DNA of 64,000 bases from Deroplatys truncata (GCA_030765065.1 CM060990.1:461054321-461118320), one strand, 5' to 3'; numbered from the stretch's first letter, positions 1 through 11,945 are shown. Program-made: numbers and translations. The notes: generated by a model not told the origin, from the sequence alone.

Positions 1-229
1 ATTGTTAGCCACTTTTAACCTATTTTTCTCACAGCTCCTACATTATTAAATTACGTAATACATCCACATAACATTATTGAACATGTATACAATAATATAA
101 ACATATACAATGACTGTAATATACACTTTTATATCTTGTTATATACACATATTGCTTTAAGGCGGGCTGTTATTATATTTTTTATTATATAATTTGACTG
201 AAATCATTTAAGTGTTAAAAATACTGCCT
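1..229 (+). repeat. Dispersed repeat 'R1', copy A (cut by window start)
   Basis: This stretch matches 9589-9830 read on the minus strand at roughly 90% by eye, and matches 5213-5433 more weakly. All three copies stop at the same place, in TACTGCCTCA or a one-base variant (here ACTGCCTCA), and then run into unrelated DNA, so this is an element boundary. The terminal CA (TG on the other strand) would fit an LTR end, but no coding part is attached. The other end lies outside the window. Confidence 0.7.
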
Positions 230-2699
230 CACTCTTAAGACACCAAATGTTACAAATCCTGTAGCAGTGTATTAGAAGTCATTGTACGAAGGATACTAAC
301 GTTACTTTATCGACGACCAAATCATAACTCTCATTCCTTGGTTCTACGTTTGAACTTTTAAAGACATTATGGCAGCACGATATTGTTATATTTCCAAGCC
401 TAAAGAAGTCAAAATTAACAAACTTTACCATATTTTAATAGAATGGTACTGAGCATGTATATAAATGTCTTTCATTTATGCCATAAAAGAGTTGATGAAA
501 AACATGAAGTATTTATGCGCCGGATATACAATAATATTCCGTAATTTTACCAATCTTGAATCTTCTGTCCTATTTATAATGAACTAACTGGCTTACCCCA
601 CATTGCATTGTTGGCTGTTTAATTTAATTCATTTTCCTCCACATTCTTTTTAAAGTATTGTGCCAATATCTGGAAGATATTTACAGTGAATTTTCCCCTT
701 TATCCCTTACAATTGTGATTTCTTAAAGCCTCCGGATATACTATAATGGGTGAAAGATCATACTTAACGATAGATGAATTGTAATTTAACGATGACTGAA
801 CGTAACGTATGAAATATCGGTGGGTGTTATAGTTTGTTTTCTTCCTAACCAACCCCAACTCCCAAAAGTCTGTCAAGGTCTGGAAAGCAGCTACGTATAG
901 CCTGTAAGTATTGCTGAGCTATGAATTAATTATAAAAATGGTCGAATGATCTTTTAGATAGCCTTATCGATTAAGTTTCGAACTTGTGTTCTTTGGCTCC
1001 GCAGTTATTTAACAACAAACGCTACTATTTTCATACAATACAGAAGCCCTAACTAAAATATACGATGAAATAGGGGCGAAAATGGGGATTATGAAAACTC
1101 TGTATTTCCAGGCAAAGTATTTTGGAAATGACACTTTGTAACAATTCAGAAAAATAATCTTCTAAATGATTAATTAGAAAATATGTTTAACTAATTTCTG
1201 ATGTTACGCTAGACACGGTTTTCTTTATTCATTGAATTGTTTAGCATATACTGGTAATGAACTCGATTACGACAGCGGAATTGTAGTAAAATTTTCTAAC
1301 ATACGGGTTATTTAAAGGTTTGGTATACATAACTATCGCATTCATATAATACCGATTGTCTTTTGCTTTGCTGTATCTTCTGTCTTCTCAGTTACTGAGC
1401 CGTGATCATAAACCAGCACTGCTTGGAGAAAAACATATGTAGCTTTCGCCTTATTTCTACATGCAGTTTCTGTAAACTAACAACTGTTTTATTACATGGC
1501 ATTCTCACAGAAAAGTCAAACCCACCTTTGCAAGTATGTTGTTTAATGACTTCAACGTGCTCCTATTCTAATATCGAGGCCTTAGAAATAGGTTTTAGTA
1601 TTTTAGTCATTAAGGAATTTAAATTAGAAAGTACCAGACACCCTATATCCATCGGGAAACATTATGCCTTTCAACGGCGTAATAATTATTAAAGTCAGTT
1701 GGGTGCTTTTCCAGTTTAACCTATATATACACAATTACTACATTTATCTTTTTATATTACTAGTATAGATTAAGAACTACTCTTTTTATAAATTATTTAG
1801 GAGATTCCAGAATAAAATTAAAAAAAAGAAATATGAAAAATGCTTGTTTTTCTGTAACAGTCGCGAAGTCTCTTGTTTTAAGAAAATATTAAGCAACAAA
1901 TAGCCGCTTCAGAATAACAGTTAAGTCGTCCACAAGCATTTACTATTTACTCAAACAGCAACAGCAAAAAAAAAAAAAGGAAAAGAATACTCCTGATCTA
2001 TTGCTATTGACGATCTGGGGTTCTGTAGTATCAAGTCCAGCTTCACTGTTCTGATATGAATATTGCCAAGCGACAAGACCTTCCTTACAATGTTTAAGGT
2101 ACAAAGATCTGTGCTGTTATAAAAGAATCTATCAGACACAAGACACAGTTCTACGCGGTTCACGGATATTTTAAAGTTTACCTAGTTTATTTACCTTTTA
2201 AGGAGTTAATAAAGGCCTAAATGGAATATAGAGGTATTCGTGGTTTCAACGAAATACATTTAAATTTTGAGAAGGTGTTGCTTCTGTATTTAAATAAATA
2301 TTAAATGTTTCGTAGTTGCATAAACTTTTTTCACACTTAACGTTGTTCCGCATTACACATGAATAAACCACTGAGGTTCGTCTTTTTATATTATCTCCAT
2401 TTTAATTTATCATATTTAACCTATCCACCCAACAACTGCGACATATATGGGCCTTTAGTAAAATTTGCTACAATCAGTCAGCTTTCTATTTGTAGCCGTC
2501 ATCTGCTATTAGAGCCACAGAGGTCGTTAGACCTCAGAAATTTAAGAATGAAAAATTACTAGGACCCTTAGGTCATAAAATGATTAAATTAGACAGTAAA
2601 TTATGAACTTATTTTAATTATACATAACGTTCTTTTGCGTTGAATATGACTCTTACAAATATAACACGTTGTTCGTAATTAGAAACAGATTATAATCCG
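230..2699. other. AT-rich DNA with no recognised gene
   Basis: I see only short chance open frames here, none with a recognisable motif, plus an A-run near 1966-1978. No tRNA-like box or obvious repeat was found. Confidence 0.5.
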
Positions 2700-3330
2700 A
2701 AGATGCAGGGGTTACAGAACATGTCCTTACCGCTAGGGCAGGTACTTTGCGTCTCGGCCGCAAATGTCACCCTGCTTGCGCCTGTACCCTGACTTCGCTT
2801 CTTAAAACTGTATAAAATGCTGAAATGTCTTCTTCCCTCAGCTAAACAAGCATTGCAACGGATAAACACATTCCGATTAACACGACTTAGTTCGGTCACT
2901 GTAATGTTTCTGATTTCATTTCGTAGGTTTTCCTTGGGTTCTTCTAATATGTGAAAATTTGTTTTGTACACCTTGTCCTTCAGGCCCCACGAATAAAAAT
3001 CACAGGCTGTTAGATCTGAGCAGCGAGAGAGCCATATATCAACACTAATCAGTGTTTCCAAATAGTTCCCTAGTTTTCTAATCGATACCTCTGCTGTATG
3101 AGCAGTGGCGGAATCTTGTTGAAATCATCCAAAGGTTTTCAGTTCTTCTGTCATATGATTAAAAAATCGGGCCCGAATGTAATTTTCCCCACCCCTCTCC
3201 ATTTGCGATATGCTTGTAAATTTGGACCAATTATACGTATTATGCTAATTGCACATCATAATCCAAGCAGACAAATAGGGGGCAACAAGGCGTCCGGGAA
3301 TGGGAAGGGGAGCCCGCCTTAGCCAAGATG
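2700..3330 (-). pseudogene. Mariner-like transposase relic (C-terminal half)
   Basis: Read on the minus strand, the frame from about 3130 to 2800 keeps the mariner catalytic-core order. A degraded second-Asp segment (FQQDSATAH) is followed about 40 residues later by SRCSDLTACDFYSWGLKDK, which corresponds to the usual RSPDLTPxDFFLWGxLK block with the third Asp. After it come EEPKENLRNEI and a C-terminal CNACLAEGRRHFS segment typical of the family. Upstream (about 3130-3330) only traces of the core remain, interrupted by stops. The N-terminal helix-turn-helix part and the first Asp were not found. It is a dead transposon fragment that would once have cut and pasted its own element at TA sites. 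Confidence 0.75.
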
Positions 3331-4041
3331 CAAAACCCCGTGCGGTTGGTAAATGTATATAGCCTGAAAGTTCAATATAAATTTATCAACACTTACACTG
3401 CAATTCATCTGCAAAGGTTACTTTAAAGGTTTAAAAGGACATGATTTATGATAACAGCAAACTTAAATATTAATAGCCCTGTATCCAACTTCTTCTGGAA
3501 TTTTTCTCCACGTACTTAGATATTGAAGTGGCCAATAAAAGGGCTTTCAACAGTCGAACAGACAAAAAGAAGGTACTTTTGGAAAACTATAACCTGAAAT
3601 TACCACGAAATTCAAAAATAAGTAAGCAATATTTTGAAAATGTTTCACTTTCTTCGCTATTTCTTCCTTAAATCAATTATTTTAAATCCCTTTAAAACTG
3701 AAACTTTTCTTTCTTTTTTCACATACGAGAAAACGTGATTTTCGTCTTGAAAACAATACACCAGCGAAGAAAGTTTTAAAGAAATATTCGAAAACCTATA
3801 TTTCAGTGTTTCTCTTCACAATACTATTCTATGTAGCTGAACCGAATCAGAATAATGAGCAGAGTTCGGAGGAGGCCATGTCTGCAGCAAAAAGGAAGTA
3901 ACTTTGCTTGTATGTTATTTACCACTGGAGGCCTTAAAGAAGTTATTTGAACGGCAAGGTTTATTACATAATTGTTGTATAGTTCATGGCGTTATTTTCA
4001 GTTATTAAATTTTCTTGTCTAATTTAACGAGTCTGTGTATC
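3331..4041. other. No recognised feature
   Basis: AT-rich sequence. The last 40 bases (about 4000-4041) are pyrimidine-rich in patches and end in TATCAG, which could act as a splice acceptor for the candidate exon that follows. Confidence 0.4.
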
Positions 4042-4168
4042 AGTGTGACTGCCAAAGGAAATTTAACCTTTCGGCATGGACACCAACAACAATAACGCTG
4101 TAGTTAACAGTTGCAACAATATGCAGGGCCAAACTACCGTCAGTTTATCTACTGATCACATGGAAATT
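4042..4168 (+). CDS. Candidate 5' coding exon (31 codons), function unknown
   Basis: An acceptor-like TATCAG ends at 4041. The first ATG after it (4076-4078) has G at -3 and G at +4, a strong start context. It opens exactly 31 codons, ending in ATT at 4168, followed at once by GTAAGTAT (4169), a near-perfect splice donor, so the exon would end in phase 0. The peptide begins MDTNNNNAVVNSCNN and is rich in Asn, Ser and Thr, with no recognised domain. It looks like the low-complexity N-terminus of a regulatory protein, but this is only suggestive. Such combinations also arise by chance in 64 kb, and no second exon was identified, so confidence is low. Confidence 0.25.
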
Positions 4169-4393
4169 GTAAGTATACACGTATAAGTTTAGATTCACAA
4201 GCTTCAGCTTCTAGATTCAAGTATATTCACAGCCAAAGCAAACAATTGAATTTGCATAAATCAACAAACGAGAAGTCAAAAAGAAATCTATTAAGCAGGC
4301 TGCTAAACTTTCAAAAGTATCCATTTCCCAAGGACTCAAGAGACCTATCAACACCTAGAACGTCTAATAACGTGAGTGTGTTGCGGTAGTGTT

Positions 4394-4395
<2 letters not shown>

Positions 4396-4433
<38 letters not shown>
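4396..4433. repeat. (GT)n microsatellite
   Basis: About 19 uninterrupted GT dinucleotides. Confidence 0.95.
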
Positions 4434-4434
<1 letters not shown>

Positions 4435-4919
4435 TTCGTAATAACGTTTATGTGTAGTAATTTGTGATTTTTAATTAATTATGATTTTATTTATAAGTAT
4501 GCATCGGCTGCGTCAGTTATATCTGGTAGAGCAAGTATCTCTTAACAGGGGTGGTACGGCTGTAGAATAGTTTCACACACTTTACGCAAGTTACAGTATT
4601 AAATTCTCACTTCTTTATTAATTCTTGAAGGCAGTTGAATAATATATCAAATAATAATAAATTAATGAAGTATTTACGTATAGGGCTGTAAGATATTAAG
4701 TTCTATATGTGTACTAACGAACTGCAGTTTACAGAGAATTTCTTAAGTTCTTTATTCACTTTAAAAATATTATAAATCACACAAATTTATATCTCTGCGA
4801 ATATATAATGAAATGTATTTTACAGTTGTAGTAATTATTTGTTCCTAACTACATTTTTAAGAGGTCAAAATTTATCTTCTCCACATTGCACTAATCTTTC
4901 ACATCTGCACACTCTGAGC
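4434..4919. other. No recognised feature
   Basis: AT-rich DNA between the GT tract and repeat R1 copy B. Part of it may be the undefined outer end of that repeat. Confidence 0.4.
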
Positions 4920-5433
4920 TTCATCTACTGACCTAACTTGGCTTGGGTACGCTACTTCTTAGCGTCCACAGCTTAAAATTTTAAATTTAATCTTTCTATT
5001 TTATGATTGGCTAAGCCTACTCTAGCAAAACACAGTTGGTTTGACTTTGATTGGCTTTTGCACCCACGTGACTATTTACAAACTTTTTGAGTTACATCAG
5101 TAGTTTTCCATCGACAGTTGGTAGCCTCCCGTAGCTTTCCAACTTATTGTTCTGCCAAGGTTACAACTTACTTTTAGCCACCCTCTGCTTTTCCACTTCA
5201 TGGCACTGTGCTACCCAAAAAAAACTTGCTTCTACCCTCATAGCTCCTACGTTTCTAAACTAAGAAATACATTCACATAATATTTTACACATATATACAA
5301 TAAATATACATAACACAATGGCTGTAATATACACTTTATAGCAATTACTGATCGCTTATAGGCGGGCTATTATTTGTATATTATATAATTAAATTGATAG
5401 CAGTTAAGGGATATAACAATACTGCCTCATTGT
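4920..5433 (+). repeat. Dispersed repeat 'R1', copy B (most diverged)
   Basis: Aligns with copy C (minus strand, 9589-10075) through two inverted CCAAT motifs (GATTGGCT near 5006 and 5050), a shared CCAAGGTTAC block, TAGCTCCTAC, a GGCGGGCT block and the same terminal TACTGCCTCA. A promoter-like part followed by a defined end would suit a solo LTR, but the start is unclear and I found no target duplication. The jockey-like LINE begins directly after this boundary. Confidence 0.6.
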
Positions 5434-5460
5434 TCTGATACGTTTATCCTTGCGGTTCCT

Positions 5461-6310
5461 ATGCAGAAACGTTTTCAAATCCTGGAAACCCAAGACAACA
5501 AGGAGGAATACTCAGAAAGCTCGGAAGAGAAACAAAAAATTCCCCCAATATGTCTACGTGGCATCGAAAAGCACCAGCTTTTGGTTAAAGCTATAGGCAC
5601 ACATAAAATCTAGTTTTTACGCTGAACTGAAAGGTTCTACTGCTAAAGTATATACATCCACCTCAGATGATTTTAGGTCGATTCAGCTTATTTGGACTCA
5701 ATAAAACAACATTTCACGTACAGAAATCCGACAGACAAAAAGTTATCTGCAATCATACGTAACCTTCCTTGTCCCTTTGGTGACCTGGAAGTCCAGAAGC
5801 GCTACGGCAATAAAATATCCGGTACATAAACCCACACGTCTGTTTGGAAAACAGAAGCAACCCATTCCTTTGTGCGCAGTAGAGCTAGACAGCAATGACG
5901 AGGGCAAATCTGTCCTCAATCTAACACGCCTCGTTTACAGGTGGTTAAATTAGAACCTCGGAGGCAGTTCAGGGATATACCCCAGCACACACGGTGTCAA
6001 AATCACGGACACTAAAAATTATTGTCAACTACAACCACAATGTGTACGATACCTCAACGCACATCATACTCGGAATGTCCAAATCCTAAAACAGTGGCAC
6101 CCAAATGCGTGAACTGTCTTGAAGGTCACCCAGCTAATTACAAAGGATGTCAATGCATATTAAGGAACGTTTTTCCCTGTCTTCTAATTTCTAAAGCAAG
6201 CAGCAGAGAACCGCACAGGAATCATATAATATTTCTGCATCTGACTAACCTCCACCGCAGCAACCTGCAAATCGAAGTACCTCACAAACAAACCAACAGA
6301 AACAATTAGG
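5461..6310 (+). pseudogene. Jockey-like ORF1 (Gag) relic
   Basis: ATG at 5461 opens a polar N-terminus (MQKRFQILETQDNKEE), followed by IPPICLRGIEK, the usual jockey Gag entry to its RNA-binding region. At about 5745-5790 IIRNLPCPFGDLE matches the conserved VIRNLHP-type segment. From about 5990 to 6155 come Cys/His knuckles: CQNHGHTKNYC, then CVNCLEGHPANYKGC, with a frame change between them. These would bind element RNA in the ribonucleoprotein. The downstream tail (6160-6560) is Gln/Asn/Ser-rich and shredded by stops. The strongest assignment rests on the HPANYKGC knuckle. Confidence 0.75.
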
Positions 6311-6579
6311 AACTTGCAACCTTACCTCGCCTTCGTCTACTTCGACACAACAAAGTACATATGCAGCCAAAACAGCGGCAAACAATGTCCGCACACAAAG
6401 TCAACAGCAAAATGAATCAATCACACAGTCAACATAATCCCTCTTCACTGTGTTGCTTAACCAAGCCATACCACATATTGTTGCATTTATTAATTCACAC
6501 TTGCCAACAGTTACAGAGTTTCTTCTCTCTTTTGTCATCTGCTTTGCAAAATGGCACTACGTAATGACGTTTTCTTTGT

Positions 6580-9002
6580 CACTTAAAAATTACAAATTGG
6601 AATGCTAATGGTTTTCGTTCTAAACGAAGTTCTTTAATCGCCTTCTTATCAAGTCATAACATAGATATAGCATGTATCACAGAAACCCACTTTATACCCA
6701 ATGAAACATTTAATATTCCAGGCTATAAAATCCACCGAAAAGATAGAATTGCCGACATAGCTTCCGACGGAGTAGCTATATCAATCAAATGCAACATTGC
6801 ACATGATGAAATACTGCTTCACAGCATCGAAGAATTGGATGTCATAGGTCTCAAGATTCAATCCAGCAACAATTGTAATGACATTGTTCTTCTTTGCGCT
6901 TACAAACCTTCATCATACTTACTAAATGCCTCTTATCTGTCCTTACTCTTTCCTGATATTGGCTTAACACTCTTAGTAGATGATCTAAACTGTAAACATA
7001 CACCATGGGACTGTCGAACAACCAATCCTAATGGACGTCTTCTATATGATTTTATATATACCAGCAACGTGCACATTCTGGCACCAACCGAACCAACGCA
7101 TTACTCTTATAATCCAACAATTCCTACTGACATCCTCGATATAGCATTACACAAAAACATGCATTTTCCAATATTCTCCATATCCTTGATCGCACTTGAC
7201 TAAGACCATGCCCAGTTCTGGTTACTTTTCAATTATAACCTGTCCCAATAGTTCATAAACCACGCTTAATAAATGGGTTTGTTAACTGGGAAATGTTTCA
7301 ATCAAATTTGAACTTCGCATTAACTTCTGCATACCATCTAGTAACACCGGAGGAAGTTGATAATACGGATATTTAGAACTCGAACAGCATCGTCTTAATT
7401 CGTATTCCTGCTATCCGTGTGGATACAACTGTATATACCAATATTCACTCTAAGTGCAACGTGTTTGCTACTTACTACGAAGAAGCATTTGGTCCCAACA
7501 ATGTTGGCAACGACGAGAAAATAACAGATATCGAAAATGAACTCTAGGAAAACATTCATAAACCAACTGTCTCGAACAAGATAACAAACACTTCTCCACA
7601 AGAATTAGCATTCTCCATTCAAAAACCTGCAAACAAAAAGCACGATCTAATTCCCAATATTCTTCTAAAAAAACCTCACTAAGAAGACACTAGTACGATT
7701 AATTGAAATTTTAATGCCTCATTAAGAATTGGTTACTTCGCTCGATCGTGGAAACTAACTGAAATTGTGTTTCATAAACCAAAGAAACTCAATCACTTGC
7801 CATCAAGCTATCGACCAATTAGTCTGTTATCCATGTTATCAAAATTATTTGAAAAAGTTACACTCAAACGGTTATCATCCTTCGTCTATGGAAATAATAT
7901 CAATCCATCATTTCAGTTTGGTTTTCGTCCACAACACTCAACCCTTCATCAGTTGTTAAGATTCACTGAATGATCAGAAAGGGATTTTAAGAAAAACAAT
8001 ACACTGCGGCTGTTCTTCTTGGTGTAGCACAAGCTTCCGACACAGTTTGGCATCCTGGCTTAATGTCAAACTGCACAGAACTGGAACTCCTAATTATTTA
8101 ATTAAGATAATTCAAAGCTTCCTAACACACCACCAATTTCTAGTGCGCATTGAAGGTTATATATCAACCACTCGATGAATTACAGCTGGACTTTCACAAG
8201 GCTCAATTTTAGCACCAACTCTTTGTAATATATTCACTACAAACTCCCGAGTATGTCGTACATTTCTACAGCTATGTATGCAGATGATACAGCCATGTTT
8301 TGTTCTCATAGCAATCTAAATGAAACCAGGAGCCATCTACAATCATCCTTGTCTCCTCTAACCTAATGGTTTACTACCTGGTGTATCGCATTAAACGCCG
8401 ATAAAACCAAAGCAAAAATATTATCTTTAAAACACTTCCACAATCCACCTTCACTATCTATTTTAAGTAAACAACTTCTTTGACTCCCTTATGAAACCGC
8501 AATAAGGTATCTTGGGTTATTACTTGATACAAAACTAACTTGGAATTCTCACATATCCCAAAAAGCTATACTTGCCAACACCAGGCTGAAAAAATTGCAT
8601 CCTCCAACTAACAGGCATTCAATGCTGGGACTTGAATGCTGAGTTCTACAATATAAATCATTAATACGTCCATTTCTTTCATACGCTGCTCCCGTATGGA
8701 GCACAGCTAGCAAGACTCACATTCATCGGTTGCAAGTCATCCGGAACAAATTCCTACGAAAAGCCACAGACGCTCCTTGGTTCGTTAGAAATAGTCAACT
8801 TCATCAGGAACTTGGAATTCTCCCTCTACAGGAAAACATTAAGGTCCTCTTACAATCCTTCTTCAATAAACTACCTACAGTACCTGGAGCCCGCAATTAT
8901 AACTTTGGAAACAAAATACATCAAATAAATAGACCGAAAAGAAGATTTCCGCAAGATCTGCTCAGCGACTCGGAAGACATAACCCTTAACACCATGCTTT
9001 AA
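6580..9002 (+). pseudogene. Jockey-like ORF2 (endonuclease and reverse transcriptase) relic
   Basis: From about 6590 the frame reads NWNANGFRSKRSSLIAFL and then CITETHF, the start of an APE-type endonuclease with its catalytic Glu. LLVDDLNCKHTPWDC (about 6970-7015) corresponds to the usual GGDFNAKHxxWG motif with G-to-V and F-to-L changes. The reverse transcriptase begins near 7770 (SSYRPISLLSMLSKLFEKV, FQFGFRPQHST). It continues with GLSQGSILAPTLCNIF and the catalytic YADD at 8277-8288. The C-terminus (8730-8999) is the typical jockey LQVIRNKFLRKATDAPWFVRN region. At least half a dozen frame changes and stops interrupt the copy. Confidence 0.8.
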
Positions 9003-9222
9003 CCATACAATTGTACACTTTCTGATTGAGTAAATCAATTACTATCGTTGTATATATTTGTATATTGTTATATTATTGATAAATTGTATATTTTTATGTT
9101 ACATATGTCATATTAACGTATGTTACAGGAGCCAACAGCCAACCTCGCAAGTTCCTATTATGTTGCCTGTAAAGCAACATATGTATCGGTTAAAAATAAT
9201 TGTCAGAAATTAAAAAAAAGAA

Positions 9223-9588
9223 TGAGCATAAAACCGAATAGAGAGACTAGAAGCCAAAATTTAAAATAAAAATTGCGCATTGCCGTTGCAACAAAGATTG
9301 ACCAGAGCCATGTGAATTTGAGCGGCCAGCCGTAATATCTTATTTAATGGTTGTCTCGAATCCACAATGTAGTCTCTGCGCTTCATAGCCTTTCCCTGTG
9401 TAATGTAAATTTAAAAATTAATAATAACTTTAAATGTTACTTCTTTCAGTCAGTTCTAGGTAAAAAGAAAGTACTAAGGGAATGCACCTCTGAAATGTGC
9501 TAAAAATCCCGGGAAAATTAACTTTCGGATTGAGCGTCCAAAAATATTCAAAAGTTATAATTTCAAAATTTATTTTCGTCCTTGATAT
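9223..9588. other. No recognised feature
   Basis: AT-rich DNA between the 3' end of the jockey-like element and repeat R1 copy C. Confidence 0.4.
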
Positions 9589-10075
9589 GAGGCAGTATTT
9601 TTAACACTTAAATGATTTCAGTCAAATTATATAATATGTAAATTCAATAACAGCCCACCTTGAAGCAATATGTGTATGTAATAATTTGTAAAATGTATAT
9701 AAACAGTCATCGCATATGCTTATATTATTGTAAACATGTTCAATAATGTTATGTGAATGCATTACGTAATTTAATAATGTAGGAGCTGTGAGAAATAGGT
9801 CAAAAGTTGCTAACAAAGAGGTAAGAATGAGGTAACCTTGAGGCAATAATGAGTAAGAATGTTTAATAATGCTACTAGTCATTATTGGAGCAACAACAAT
9901 ATAATTTTAGTGACAGTTTATAAAATAGCCAATCAACGCCCAGAAAAAGCTTTAGTTAAATGAAGGTATTCTATTGGAGTAGGAATAACCAATCAGACTA
10001 GAAATACAGAAATTTACAAGTTTAGGAGGTTGAAATCACTTCATGTCCTGCAAACAGTGTTCCTAATCAGACGCA
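9589..10075 (-). repeat. Dispersed repeat 'R1', copy C (inverted)
   Basis: The minus strand matches copy A closely: the GTAGGAGCTGTGAG block, the ATGTTATGTGAATG block and the shared terminus TGAGGCAGTA starting near 9590. It matches copy B further upstream, including the CCAAT region (about 9925-9995). It is the most complete copy in the window. The end near 10075 is approximate. It carries no coding sequence. Confidence 0.65.
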
Positions 10076-10128
10076 AAAAGTGTCCTCGAGATATTTAATA
10101 CGTATTCGTGTGAGACGAAAAATAAGTT

Positions 10129-10403
10129 TACGTGTTAAAAAATTTAATCTAATTGAGTTTTATTTATGGACGCTCTTTAACTACTATGGTTCTTAGCGTC
10201 CCATTCTCTATTGCGCATGAAAGACCGGTAATTTTGCTCAGAGGCCTCTTTATCAGGCTTGAGGTTCTTTTACATGCCGTAAATCTACGACACGGGACCA
10301 CCGGCTTTACTTCCCTTCCGAAGGAAGCCATGCTAAGGATTTTACGCCCGAAAAAATGCATCGCCCTCCGCCGGCTTTGAACCCGCGACCTACGTGTTAA
10401 AAA
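10129..10403 (-). mobile_element. SINE family A, copy 1 (head-truncated, 13-bp target duplication)
   Basis: The body (10142-10390) is shared with 38083-38371 and 44907-45196. It is flanked by a perfect 13-bp direct repeat TACGTGTTAAAAA (10129-10141 and 10391-10403), the mark of LINE-driven insertion. On the minus strand it keeps the B box (GGGTTCAAAGCC, a degraded GGTTCAAACCC) but stops just before the A box, so it is a 5'-truncated insert. The conserved middle includes CTTCCTTCGGAAGGGAAG and GGCATGTAAAAGAACC. Open frames on both strands here are by-products of the SINE, not genes. Confidence 0.85.
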
Positions 10404-10649
10404 GTGCAAGTATTTAATAGAAACATTTCACAGCTCTCTATATCAGTGAAGTGTTATTTAAATCGTGTCAAGCAGTAATAAAAGGAGTGAAGTAAAATTA
10501 TAATCTTTGTAAGCCTACATTCTTGTCGCACCACAACCCTGCCAAGACATCCATGTCTCTAAAACAATAATACCGACGCAGCCGAGGCAAACATAAATAT
10601 ATTTAATAAAGAAACAGTAAAATTACAAAGTAAATATTTTTCTTTAAAC

Positions 10650-10870
10650 TTGGGGCAAAGACCACCTGAAAGTACATTTGGGGCGAAGGCTACCGGAAAC
10701 TATTTAACATACGTGCGGTTGCAACTACAAGTTCGGCTCCCCAACAGTTGAAATATAATACCTACTACAACTTCAAAACATCGTACTTCAAATTGACGTC
10801 CAAAGCGTGGTAAAAAAATAACGTAACAAACCATCTTCTTCAAATTGGCGTCCATACGTGGAGCTAATAA
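10650..10870 (+). repeat. Two short tandem pairs resembling an LTR-element leader
   Basis: Two 22-base blocks starting TTGGGGC (about 10650 and 10678; ends CACCTGAAA and TACCGGAAA) are followed by two blocks starting CTTCAAATTG (about 10786 and 10839), each continuing as CGTCCA and CGTGG. The second kind resembles a degraded retroviral lysine-tRNA primer site (TGGCGCCCAACGTGG type). No LTR or coding region was found around them, so this may be only coincidental tandem duplication. Confidence 0.35.
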
Positions 10871-11765
10871 AATACCTACTTCAGATATTGTGGTTGTTTA
10901 CCCTCATATGCAACACGGTCACAAACTGGAATTAAATTGTTCTCCATTTTAAACTTAAAGTTTTTTGGATTTCTTTTCTCGGCGTTTGGTCTCGTCAAAA
11001 ATGCTGCACACGATGAAGTATTCATCCAATACTTCTAAAATGTTTCGTGCATATTCTGAAAAGTTACACAATCAGTGCTGTCTAATAAATTGTCCATGCT
11101 CTTATGGTTTCGTGAGTAATTTATTTCTAAAGCCAGAAGAATTTGCAATTATAGGTTTTTGAAAATTACTTTATTTTGAACTAAATCTACAAATTAAAAG
11201 TATACTAAAGTTTCGTGCGCTATGAAAGGATTAATAACTAGGTTACATAAAATAAATGCTATTTTTAAAATATCATTGTGTGGAACATTTGGCATAGGGC
11301 AATACGATTCGTTTTTGAAACTCAATTGCTTGAAAACTAAAGCAGATACAAAACGTAATTTAAAACCGTTCTATTTTTAAGTAAGACAAACTTCAGCGTA
11401 CATTTTCAGCAAAATTTACCACAAACGTGAGAATAACTTTTTCAGTGGTGCATGCCCTTAAAACAGAAGCAGATGGTATATGTTTTGTTGCTATAATCAC
11501 TTCTTTTACGTAGTTGCAGACAAAAAGCAAGCAATAAAATAGGCGTCAACCACCCTATTAGGTTATTTTAGGCAGAATAAGTTTAAGCTGTAGGTTTCAT
11601 TTTTCATGAATCGTAAACCCCTGCAATTATTTTCCACGTCTCACTAGAGGAACCAATAGACATTTGCCTTAAAAATCGTCTAGTATTGAGTGATTAGCCG
11701 AATGCCCTCTGATAGCGCTAGGGCGAAGCAGTTGCTTGTAGAGTGTGGAATATGCTCACACGTTG
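10871..11765. other. No recognised feature
   Basis: AT-rich DNA with short frames only; no repeat or domain recognised. Confidence 0.4.
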
Positions 11766-11945
11766 GCTCAGCGTCCCTTTATCACAGGACATGAAGTGAC
11801 TTTACATGAGAAAAACCATCTCATGGAACCAAAACTTTGTTCACTTCCGAAGGAAGCCAAGCTTTTACATCCATTATCCTCCGTTGGGCTAGAAACGTCG
11901 GCCATGGAAACTAGAGGCTAATATCCATCGTCGAGGACGACTTTC
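11766..11945 (-). mobile_element. SINE family A, diverged copy 4
   Basis: ACTTCCGAAGGAAGCCAAGC (11851 on) matches the SINE A core, and CCTCCGTTGGGCTAGAAAC then GGAAACTAGAGGCTAAT align in order with the tRNA-like head of the copy at 38072-38382 (CCTCCGTCGGGTTTGAAC, GGGAACTAAAGGCTATC). The B box is mutated. No target duplication was found. It appears much older than the other copies. Confidence 0.55.

Larger units (their letters stand above)
5434..9222 (+). mobile_element. Jockey-like LINE, nearly full length, inactive
   Basis: The element carries, in order, a gag-like ORF1 with CCHC zinc knuckles, an endonuclease, a reverse transcriptase and a short A-rich 3' end (about 9207-9222). The order and the motifs match the Jockey clade of arthropod non-LTR retrotransposons, which copy themselves by nicking the target and priming reverse transcription there. 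About 3.8 kb is close to the expected 4-5 kb. Many stops and frameshifts in both ORFs show it is old. The 5' end abuts repeat R1 copy B; no target duplication was identified. Confidence 0.8.

Noticed and set aside
10153-10409. Conserved protein shared by 10 kb, 38 kb and 45 kb (NLRHGTTGFTSLPKEA peptide)
   Set aside because: Similarity follows the DNA of SINE family A on either strand, with tRNA boxes and target duplications; no coding role is supported.
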